Assembly (NCBI GenBank): GCA_035610835.1
Contig: CM069446.1
Span: 52,728,934 to 52,792,933, forward strand
DNA: 64,000 bases
Direction: 5' to 3'
Source of the DNA: Ophiura sarsii
Taxonomy: Eukaryota; Echinodermata; Ophiuroidea; Amphilepidida; Ophiuridae
The notes under the pieces are model-generated. The model did not search any database, was not told the DNA's origin, and saw only the letters and a program-made list of their open reading frames with translations. The number at the start of each line of letters is the position of its first letter. The first letter of the stretch is position 1. The position numbers were made by a program, and so were the translations under genes. Positions 42,001 through 53,800 of this stretch are shown here, piece by piece.

Positions 42001-45000
42001 CGCGCAAGCTTTGAGACGAACCTTTTATTTTGTTTGGCCTAATGGTATTGTGAGTTATGTAACCAAACATTTCAGTCAAAAAAGGGTACAAGTTTGGTAT
42101 AAAAATAATTCTACAAGTTTTCTCTATCCAAATATGTTACACTGCAAATTTATTTACCTGAGATTTAATAAGTTATCAACATTTTTGGGACACCTTGTTA
42201 ATCCTTTATTAATTAAGATTTGATATCTATATCTCATTCCATACCTGAATTATGAATTGGATATCAGACCATTTATCCCAGAGAACAGTTTTGAAAATCA
42301 ACCCCTCTCCTTTGTAAATCCATTTTTGTGTGCATAAAAGTATACTTTGATCAAGGGAGAAGAGGGGGAGTTGATATACGTGCCTGACTGACTGACTCGC
42401 AACTTTTAGATTTTGTTCTTTTAAATTTTCAATATTGCCAACATTTTTAAGAAGTTTAAAAACAACCTTACCTGAAATATAGGTACCAGATATAACAGGA
42501 TTTGTTGTCATATAAGGTTTTTTTCTATACAATATCGTAGATTGGTGATCTTGGTCTGTCTGTTAGTCAGCAGTCTGCTGTACTGCAAGCTTTTAGAGTT
42601 GGCACTGTAACGCATATACCACCAGAGGTCCTCAGAGGAAAGGAGTTGAGAGCTACCAGGGCATGGGATTTGTACAGGTTAGTGTTGGGTTCAATCCCGA
42701 GGGCCCTTTCAGCCTTGCTCTCATCCAATGACACCACTGTGTTGTAAGCTTGTAGAGTGGGCACTATGATAACAATAACATTCATACCTCAGAGGAACAG
42801 AACACAGAAGCTACCAGCTTAGTGTTGGGTTCAATCCCGAGGGCGGGACACTCTCTATATTTGAAAACCGCTTTTTCAGCCATGTATTGCTCTCATCCAA
42901 TGACCCCATATCTTTTGATAGTTTAACCACTGTTTTATTAAACGCCCTCTACTATTTAGAGCGGAAAAATTACTTTGGACAATTTTTTGAAAATTTCTCA
43001 CCCACAAACCCCCGTTTTGGCCAATTTTAGGAAAGGCTTTCACCCGATGATCTACATTTTGCATGTTTTCTTCAAGAGTATACACCAGTGTTACGAACCT
43101 TGCACTCATTTATTTCATACCTAACTACAGGGCGAGTCAGAAAGACCAGGCGCTTTTTCACAAAAGCGTCACAAAAGATGTAGGCATGGATATTCCAAAT
43201 CAATGTAGCGCTTTCAAGACCTACAATTTGGTTTTCATTCAAAAGAAGAATTTTAAAAATCGACCATTTCATTATCATTTTACACTAATTTTAGTAAAGC
43301 CCCCATATCGGAAGCAAATCCACGGAATGGTCAAATTATCAAGCCATTCCTAAAAGTATTCTTATGGGGTTTACCTCCTGAAACAGTAGATATGCCTCCT
43401 TTTACTTTTTGATTTCAGGCTTTTTATTACTCATAATTACACAGATCTATTTATTTCCAGTCATTTTAAGATCCAATATTCAGGTGCCTTTTCAGTTTTT
43501 CACTAGTTTCATTGATCAGCATCTCTGAATCAGGCAATCAACAATAATATGGCTTATTGCCATTCCATGGATTTGGCTTTAAAATACTGGGTTCTTCTCA
43601 AATGGTTGCAACTTTATGACGCAATGTTCAAATTCAAAAATCCTTTTTTTGAATGAAAGCCAAATATGTGTTCTTTGTAACACTATATTTGGTTTTGCAT
43701 ATGCAGGCCTAATATTTCTGTAGTGCTTATGCAAAAAAAGTGTCCGTTCTTTCCGACTCACCCTGTATATATAGTCACTGTCATGCTATGGACGAAATTC
43801 AAGATATTTCACGCGAGCAATTTTCGTTTCAAACAACTGTTCATGCTTGCGTGTGACGATTTCAGGATTGACCAATCAGGACGCGCGATCATTTTTGAAA
43901 GCGTCAGGCACGCACTTCCAGGTGTACACACACATTGTTGGAATCATTTTTTTCTTCTTTTTGTTGATGCCGGCGCACCAACTATTTATTTGTATTTGTC
44001 ATACATAGTAGGAGCCCCAAGCCTCAAATTTAGGAGGTGACCCCTGACCTCCGAACATACTCTTACATTTACATTTTTATGACAGATACATATCTTATCT
44101 ACCAGAATAAAGAGTCCTGCTCTAAAGATTCTCTTGCGAAATTATGCTATGGCGATAATCATATTCCCCATGTATTCACATAGCAGAAATGAAGTAATAG
44201 AATCTCTCGTAAGGGTTTTAGTAGTATAATGACCATAACACTGAAAGGAAGTCTAAAAACTACATAAAATCATGTTTATGAATTTAAAGAAAGAATTACT
44301 TGACACATTATATTAGCTTTTTCCATTTTAATGTCATTGATATCGGTCTAAAATGTTATGGAACAATTGAAAAAGTTAGAAAAATAAGCATTTTTGACCC
44401 TTTTCTGACTTTTTCCAATGTTTTATTTAGCTATGTTACCTGTAACATTGACATTTTAAATATAAATAGCTATCTCAACTTGTGAAGTAGTTCTTCCCCA
44501 TAGATATGATATATAGTTATACATACTTTAACATTTATTTCAACTTGTTATGGCGATAATACTACCCCTACCCCTAACACGAGCTGTTTTATGCCATTTT
44601 GTCTATGTGAATATATAGGGAATACAGGTATTGCCAATAACATTAATTCGCAAGGGAATCTTAAGAGCAGGACAATTTATTCTTGTAAACAAGACATGAA
44701 TCTATCATAAAAGTTATCCTTTTGGAGTATGTTCGGAGGTCAGGGGTCAAACCATTTTAAAGCCGAATTTAGAGCTCTGGGGCTCCTACTAACAGGAAAC
44801 AATAATATGAACATATAGTTTTAATATTCTCTTAAATAATAAAGTACAGTATTTAATTATTGTCTTTCCACCTTTTATATAAACCCCATTTTTTATTGTG
44901 TTTATATAATCTTCCCTTTCTAATGGCAATATGATTTTCAACTTGTAACATAAAATGAATTAAGCCCTTAAACACTTGAAAAATCGGCCGTGAACCTGCA

Positions 45001-48000
45001 CATCTTTTTCTATATACGTACAGTTTCCCTATAATATAATATAATTTAGTAAAGGGTCCGGATCAAAAATATTGTATCCAAACATTATTGAAAATTTTGT
45101 TAAACTGAGATCAATTCCAAAAATGATATTTAAAAAGATCTCAACACTAGTCCAAAAACGTTTAACATGTTCACACTCGTAAAACAGATGAATTAAACTT
45201 TCAACATTCCCATTACAAAACGTACAATTTGGTGAATCAATTAAACCAATTCTATGAACGAATTTATTCGTTGGCAACCGCCTATGTAACAACAAAAATT
45301 GAAATGATCTGGTAGGAATATCCAATGCACATTTTAATGCAATCGTAAAAAGATATGGCCACATTTCTTCATTAACTTGAATATCATTTTCCCACTTTTT
45401 AATTGTTTTTTCGGGACGTTCACACTTTTTCTTAATTATAACATCATAAACCATTTTCACAATTCTCTTAGCTTGAAATAATCTATCATTTACAGTATTT
45501 GTATCATCATTTAACAAACATACATTGTTTGTAAACATAAGTCTTTTCCAATTTTTAGGAATTGCCCTAATTAACCCATGGTAGTGTAAAATATTGCAAT
45601 GAATATCATATTTAGTTTTGAAATTCTCGAAAGATAAAAAGCTATCATTACCTTCAGAAAACAAATCTTTTACATACCTCACATTTTTGTTTAGCCATTG
45701 TCTATATATACATAACAGGTTTTTTATCAACTTTTATAAACAAATTATTCCATATTCCTTGATTCGCACATGCATGAGCAGAATCGGGTTCTGAAAATGA
45801 ATGAAAGTGCCATGCTTCGAAAATATTTCTTGAAAATAAAGGAACATTCTGACTTTTAATCCATTTTAAATTAAAATTGGAATTCCAAATATAATTTCCT
45901 CCAAACTTTTCAAGTTCAGATAAAGTATTTTTCTTCCAAAAACCTTCATTTTTATCATCGTTTAACCTTTTTATCCATGAAATTTTTAAAGCATGGCAAA
46001 AAGATCCATAATCAGTCATTTTTAATCCCCCATTTTCATACGAGTTATACAGTATTTCTTTTGATTTTATCTGGTTTTTTCTTCCAAATAAATCCAAACA
46101 ACTCCCTTTCAACCTTTTTAATGAAATCTTTACTTGGATTTGGAAGAACTGTGGACACATATGTCAATTTTGGCAATGCCAGCATTTTAACTAATAGAAT
46201 TTTACCTTGAATGGATAAATTCCTCATATACCATACTTTTAAACAGTTCTGAATTTGTTTCAGTTTGTCATTGTAATTAGAATGTACCATCTCTGTTAAA
46301 TCAAGACTAAAAACTATACCAAGAGATTTAAAGTTACTTTCATTCCACTTCAGCTTTGTTTGAATTTCAAAATTATTTCTTATATTTTTCAGAATGCCTA
46401 ATTTTATGACTTTGCAGATTTATCATAATTTATACTTAATCCCGAATACCTTTTATACCTATCAAGAATTTCTATAACCTTTAACAGAGACGTTTTTGAC
46501 CCGTCTAAAAATATAAGTGTATCATCTGCATATTGACTTATTTTTGTTTCAATACCATTAATTTTGTAACCCTTTACACTATCTTCATTCCTTATAGCAG
46601 TACTCATTATTTCTGCTGCTAAAATAAACAGGTACGGACTTCAAGGATCTCCTTGTCTAACACCACACGAAAGTTTAAAATAATTGGAAGTAAAACCATT
46701 ATGAATAATACAGCTCTCAATTTTGGTGTAAAAGAGCCTAATCCAATTACATATATCTTCTGGAAAGCCATAATATTTTAAAACTTTGACTATAAAATCA
46801 CACTCAAGTTTATCAAAAGCCTTTTCAAAATCAATAGAAAAAATCATACCAGACATTTTATGACTTTCAGCATGTTCTATAATATCAATAGTTTTTCTAA
46901 TATTTTCACCAATATAACGCCCTTTCATGAATCCTGTTTGGTCGCTATGAATAATTGAAGACAGTACCTCTTTAATACGATAAGCAATTGCCTTTGACGC
47001 TATTTTATAATCCGTGTTAAGTAATGTAATAGGACGCCAATTTTTCAACGAAAGAGGATCTTTGTTTTTTGGTAATAATATTATTATCCCTCGTCTTTGA
47101 GAAATAGACATTAAATTATTTTGGAAAGCAAAGTTAAAGGCTTCAATAAAATGTTTTTTAATATCTATCCAAAAGAATTTATAAAACTCTGCTGTAAGTC
47201 CGTCCGTTCCTTTGTTCCATTGTTGGAATCATGTCCATAGCTAAATGACGCTGACTATACCCCTCCCCCAGATTTCAATATCACTCAGTGCAAGAAGGAC
47301 CTAAGCCCATGTTTGAAAGAAGTTACTGGTGGTGATCTTCATTGTTAAAGGTTGAAAAAGATTAGGATATCAGCTTATATTACATCTATAATTTGTGAAT
47401 CCTATTTTATTTAGATGACATGGCCCAAAAATGACTGTTATTATAAGATCAATTAAATGTCGTATTCCAAAGTTTGAGTTGCATATCTCCAGTGGTTCTT
47501 AATTTAGAAGCTCAAGAGGAAATGAAATGTGCCACTTGCCGGGTGGTTGACCACATTTGACAGTAATTCACTGCATTTTGGCCTATAACGTCTCAATCAG
47601 GGCTCAAATTACATCGCGGCCATCGCGGCCATTGCCGCGATGCCCTCGCATCTGGCCGCGATGCCCTCGGATCAGTAAAAAATTCACGGCCATAATGGCC
47701 GTGCCCTATTTTTAACAGAGGCCGTGTGTGCCCTTGGTTTGGCCTTGGTGCCCCAGAACATGGCCTCGGTGCCCTTCGAAATGGTATATTCTTAAGGCCA
47801 AAGTGGCCGTGCCCCTAAAATGACGAAATTTGAGGCCTGGTCTCAATAGAACATATCTTGCGCCAAATATTTTACAGAAATACTGAGAAAAATATGGGGT
47901 TTCTTTTGATATCAAAAAATGTTGATGGGCAAAATAAAAAGCTAAAGTGATCGAGACATCCACCTTTAATTTGAATCAATATTCAAAACACTCTTAGTAG

Positions 48001-50864
48001 TTTGCCAACCAATCAGAAAGCACGCTGCACATGCGGGCATCACACACTCTATCTTGTTCCATTGTTCGGCTCGCTGATTTTCAGGGGGTGTTGTCAAACT
48101 TTGAAATTATATGAAAGAGAGTAAAAAAGTATGCATCAAATTGCAATTATTTATTGGTATGTGTATGATTTAGGATACATGTTTTGTTTCTTGGGAAATG
48201 AGAAAATCAATTCACTGGCACAAATATTATGCCCACAATAGCACTCCTCCCTCCCATGGGGTAGTGCCATTGTTCACGCATCAACATTAGGGTGTGTGCA
48301 TTGATTATTTAAATTTCTCTCGAAACAGCACATACTCATGTATTGACCTTTAAAGATCACATACTCATGTATTGACCTTTAAAGATCACATGTATTGACC
48401 TTTAATGGTTACAACACATGTAGAGTTCTTGAATACTAATTGTTTTTGTGGTGGTTTTTTTTTTCAGTTTTGGGATTACACTTTATGAGTTCATTTCTCT
48501 GACGCCAGACAACGATGATGATATACCATGGCCAGGATGTAAGTCATCATAATTAAACTTGGTCCCCACGTCCCTTTATATGTTCGAGAAGAAAAAGAGG
48601 GACTGGGAAAAGAACACGGTGAAAAAGTGTGCCCTTATTTGACATACAAGGCTCAAGATAAGCGGGTGCTGGGGGATTTTTACCCCTCGGTCCTTCTGCC
48701 ATAGCGCCCGGTAATGCTGAAAAATCAACAACCGAGCGCTGATATTTTGTCCAAACCAGCGCCCGTTGACGATCAGGAAGCTTGTCCAAGACAATGAATT
48801 TTGAGTTGACAATGCTGCCATGCTGGATTTAATACAAATTTAGCTCCCGGTAGACTGAAACTAGCTCCCAGTTCTCAATAAATCCCATGTTCCAGGCGCT
48901 ACTTTTGAACAAAAAGTAGCTCCCGGTAAAAAAACTGTTATCTTGAGCCTTGTTCACATATACTGTAAAACCACTTAATTTCACGAGGGATGTGGATTCG
49001 TGAAACTGAAAATTTTGCACTGAATGTAACTGCAAAATGTCCAGATTCGTCTCTTTTTGTGAGGAGCACCAGGAAGTCAGACAGGCCCAGATGGCTTCTT
49101 GGAAGGAGAACGGTATACATGATATGATACACTTTCGTATGGGATGACCCTTGTCACGGAAGAGAAAATACATGTGTATCTTCTCTCATGTCTAAAACAC
49201 CCCCCCCCCCCCCCTGTTCTACGGGCAAACGGACCTCTCAAAATTGGAAGTGTGAAAAAAGGGGTCAGCTTACAAAACCTGTCACATTCTGCTTATTTTT
49301 CAGTTCATTACTTTCATTTTTTCGAAAGATGAACTAGATTAAATACATTATAAACAAACAACAACAATTTCATAGTTCAATGCACAATTTATGGTTGGAG
49401 CACTGTTTAAACCATGTGCATATTTTATTATTTTTTATGGAAAAATAAAACTTTCCTAAACACTTTCCACACGGCTATTACTAGTTTAACCATTACAAAT
49501 ATTTGTCAGAAACCTTTCCCAACTTTAAAGGTCTATCTAAAGGATTACTGAACCAATGCTAGGCATGTGTGTACTTATTTCAATGCATTTCGCATGGTGA
49601 TTCCAAATATGGTGAGGAAATTAAATAATGTTGACATTTTTGGAAACATTTTTGAAATTTTGGAATGTCATCTGTAGACTCCCGCCGCGTGGAAAGTATT
49701 AAAGCTTCATATCTGTAACAAGAAGTAAATTAACGGTACCATTATTATGTCCAAGATCTCAGCTTTCCCAATCAAGCGTTGGTTTTTCCATAATCATATT
49801 TTTATAACACTAAACATGGGTCTTCATACTTTCGGGACACCCTGTACCTTTGACTATCATTACCATATTAATTATATTTCAGTTGCCAATACGGACTTGA
49901 TAGAAAACTGGGTAGTAAAATACAGCAATAGGCCTGATATGCGTAACATATTACCGAATACACCAAAGTTTGTGATCGAGACAATGAAAAAATGCTGGGA
50001 TGTGGATCCACTAAAGAGGCCATCTTTTCAAAGTAAGCAAAAATAGTAATACATATTTATATACAAGGGTCATTCAATAAGTTCTACCTCCTCACTCATA
50101 ACATCATTAATATGAATGTCAGCCTCATGACATTTGTCATAAGTATAGCTCTGAATCATAGCTACACATTGATAGTAAATGATAATTGATACCTGTTTCA
50201 CTTTTGTTATGATGCGATCAAAGCCAGAGAGAGATTTTGGACAACGGACACGGACAACGGACACGGACACGGACAATTACCCTAAAGATAAATACATGTT
50301 TTTTCGTTTTCTCTCCTTATTGTATGATTAGATCTAACAGCCCGATTTGAATACTGAAAATAGAAAACAATGGATGATTTCTGAATATGATACTATCATG
50401 TATCAATCAGATTGTAGGCAATATTAACCTTTGTAGGCTTTCAAAAAGTATACTATCAACTCGAATGTATTGCTACGCATTTAGCATACGGGAATACTGC
50501 TATTCGGTCAAATTTTCGTTGTTACAAGTCAAGCCACAGTGATGCCTCTTGTAGAATATTTCATATTACGGGCTTATGTAATAGCAAAGTTATGAGGTCG
50601 GATGTAGAACTTATTGAATGACCCTTGTATATATAATAATGATAGGCCTTTTATATGAGTATGACATCATACTGAATAATATGCCAACATTTATGATTGA
50701 TACTATGGGCAAATGCTGAGACGTGGATCCGCTGAAGAGGCCATCTTTTCAAGGTAGGCAATAATATGTATATAGTAAGGCTATATCAAAAAAATCATTT
50801 GTCTCAAAGCTCCCGCGCGCGTTAGTTAATTGGCGCGCGTTAGAAGAAAAAAATATGAAAAAAA

Positions 50865-50895
<31 letters not shown>

Positions 50896-53800
50896 TCAAA
50901 ATCCAAAAATTTCACAGATTTTTCAGATTTTCATTGTCCAAATACAAAAAAATTCCCAAAATTTCACAGATTTTTCAGATTTTCATTGATCACATCATTT
51001 TAAATACAAAAGTTCACTTTTACAAGGATTTCAATATTTTATATTTAAAAAAATAAAAAATAAAAAAATAAAAAATCGCATTCCGCATTAGGTTTTGAAA
51101 AACTGAAGAGCTTTGAGACAAAAGATTTTTTTAATATAGCCTAATACATATTTATATAATTATAGGCCTAAAAAGTGATATCATACTGAATTTCCAGAGG
51201 TGATCATTGGCCCCATTGTTTATTTTGACATTTAATGACCCATAAAACATTAGTTGACTGCTATTAGTCCCCCCCCCCCTTTAAAGGTCTGTCTCACATA
51301 CATTTGGGAAAATAGTTATGTGACATGCATTTTCTTTCTTTTTTAGAAAAAATAGCTATGCTAAATGCAGATTCTTTCTTATCTTTTTTGGACAACTAAA
51401 AAAAAAGCGCCCAAAATTGGGCTCATTGCGTAGGGTTAGGCGGGAAAAGTGACTCCACATACCACATACTTATGCGTGCGGGATATGTGAGACAGATTTC
51501 CCCCACCCCTTGCCACTATATTAGACTTTGTTTGGTCCCATCTGATGTGTTATTGACCCCTGGTACTGGTACTGTCGCTCTAATTTTGTGAAGAAAGAGT
51601 GTCTTCCACAGTTAATCATTAAAATGTGTGTGATTTCGCAGAAAAAGATTTCTCACAAAATTAGAAATACTCTGAGATTTCAAGGGAAAAGGGTATTTTT
51701 TGACGCAAAAAAGGGGACGTTTTCAATTCTTTTACACAAGCATAGGTACCTGAGGGATTGACAATACTCGGCATTGCCTTTCATGATCAGGGTTATAGCT
51801 AAGCCAAATTGAGTGCCGGCTAATTTTACTGACGGCGAACAGAGTAAGTGTAGCGAACGAAGTGCAGTGGATCATGGCATGGGGTCCAGAGGCCTTAATG
51901 AATTTTAATGCACTTTGAGGGTTCCTGCCACATAATTTGTTTTTATTTTATGAAGCAGTTTAATGATTCTATCATTTTATTTTAAAATAATTTTGTCTTC
52001 TTTTTTAAATGCCGGTCGGCTAGTGTGAGTGCCAGAAATGCCGGTTGGCTAGCGTGAGTGCCAGCTACACCCGGCCAGCGACGACCGGCGTAGCTATAAC
52101 TGGCCTGTTCATGATATTATTTTGAAGACAATTTTTTTGTAATCATTCCAATACAGATCTGAAAGAGGAGTTTACCAAAGTGTATGATGAGGAGTATGAA
52201 GGCTCCATCGACTCAGACAGGTCAATGATTATCTCAAGAAAAATACAGGTTAGTTTTACGACCCCTAGGATAAGGAGCCCCTGGGGAGCCATACACTGGG
52301 GAGTGCACTGCTGAAATACAATACTATAAAGTCACTATTATCTTTGAAAAGTACCCCTTTTTCATGAAAATTGTCCATTTTCGATCCCTCCATGTGTTAG
52401 ACCAATTGATTGGCTTTTCAGAGCTCTTTGTCGAGAGTTACCAGTTTGATTCCTAATCACTCAGTTTATTAACCATGTTAATGTCTGTTGGGCTATTGCT
52501 CACATTTGCTCTTTATATACACAAAAAATGCACCCAATCAAAAACAAAACACTCCTTATTGCATTGTCTTGTGTGTGAATCATCCTATAGTATTATAGTT
52601 GACCCCCTGGGGTGTGAAACATTCTAATAGTATTATAGGTGACACATGTACAGCAATACACCTGAGTGGTGCCCCTACATGCCCCTACATGCCCCAACCA
52701 CCAACATAAAACCTGTGGTCGGGTAACATTGGTCAAGACGTCTTGGTCATTTATCATATTTTTAATGGGGGTTTCATTTTCATTAACAGAGAACCAAGCC
52801 ACCAACCAGTACAGTACATGCTCTACACACAGAATCATCATCAACAACACCGACATTGTCAAAGGAACCGGTTCAGGCGACGTCATCAACGGAAGCCCAT
52901 CAGGAAGGCACCGATTCAATTACACCACGAGAAGATAATCTGCAATCACCATCGTCATTACCATCCAGGCCGGACTCTGTCCAACCGTCGAGTGCCACCG
53001 AAACAAAGGTCACCGCAGTGGTAGCGCAAGAAGTAGTCAATCAGGAAGCAGGGTCTGAGCATGGCACATCTGGAACAGCAGTGACAGATGTGACCAATCG
53101 GAGATCAGAGTCACATTCCACACCTGGAGTTGCTGGACAAGGATCCGCACAGCCATCAGAGCGCAGGAGAAGGGACATGACTATACCCTCCTTTTCGGAG
53201 GCTGCGTCAGAGTCCGGGGAAATCCCCAGGGAGATACCAGCACTTGTGTCCGATGATTGGCAGCTAATTCCTGACAGGGACCAACCAATGAAAAGTGAAG
53301 CTCAGCTTGACAGTAGAGTACACACTCAACCCGATTCAAGCCTACTAGGAGCAACTGGCTCGGTGCAAAACATCCCAGCAGCATCAGAGAAAGGGCGAGT
53401 GGCAATTCCACCGCTCATGTCAACAACCGACGGTCTGTTGCCTTCAGGTAGAACTCCAGCTCCTCCGTTACAAGGTGCCCCACAGCGGCTGAGGTTAATT
53501 GAGAGTGAAAAGCGGCAATCTTGTGATGAATCAGCCACACCGGAACAGGGGGATGATTTTGACGAAGCAGGAACTGGTACTATGGGAACACTGGGGATAA
53601 GGAATCCTGAAATGTCTCCTCCACATGCCACTGCCATATCACCAATAGTTGAAGGTATGATTCAGTATTAGGCTAAAATGTTTTCTGTAGGTGGCCTCAA
53701 AACTGACATGCAAAATGCGTTTTATATTTCATTCAATTTATTTTATTTTATGATAGTGAAATCAATTGATTTTTTTCTTCTTCCAAGGCTGAGATCTCAC

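Larger units (their letters stand above)
43948..47217 (-). mobile_element. 5'-truncated non-LTR retrotransposon (LINE) with 15-bp target-site duplication
   Basis: CATTGTTGGAATCAT occurs at 43933-43947 and again at 47218-47232. A T-rich run directly after the left copy represents the poly(A) end of an element read on the - strand. The coding part shows reverse-transcriptase blocks: NWRPITLLNTDYKIASK, DQTGFMKGRYIGENI, FSIDFEKAFDKLECDF, GVRQGDP and SQYADDTLIFLDG. Downstream there is a zinc-binding C-terminus (CTFCNGNVESLIHLFYECEH). The 5' part with endonuclease is missing. A Tx1/L1-like clade is my guess. Confidence 0.93.
40989..48467. other. RIPK intron that should contain a missing exon (7.5 kb)
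   Basis: The next visible exon needs two bases from a preceding exon, while exon 3 ends on a whole codon. An exon of length 3n+2 carrying the DFG and APE motifs (about 50-60 codons) is therefore expected. By eye I found no DFG, APE or matching open segment. The interval holds a MITE, a TIR element, the LINE and its nested foldback. Confidence 0.6.

Noticed and set aside
43063..44040. Open frames near 43063-43353 and 43723-44040 as candidates for the missing kinase exon
   Set aside because: They contain no DFG, APE or other kinase motif and overlap the TIR element and the LINE end.
48069..48100. GCTGATTTTCAGGG (A-D-F-Q-G) as a possible DFG site
   Set aside because: The residue after F is Q, stops follow in frame, and there is no splice context for a 3n+2 exon.
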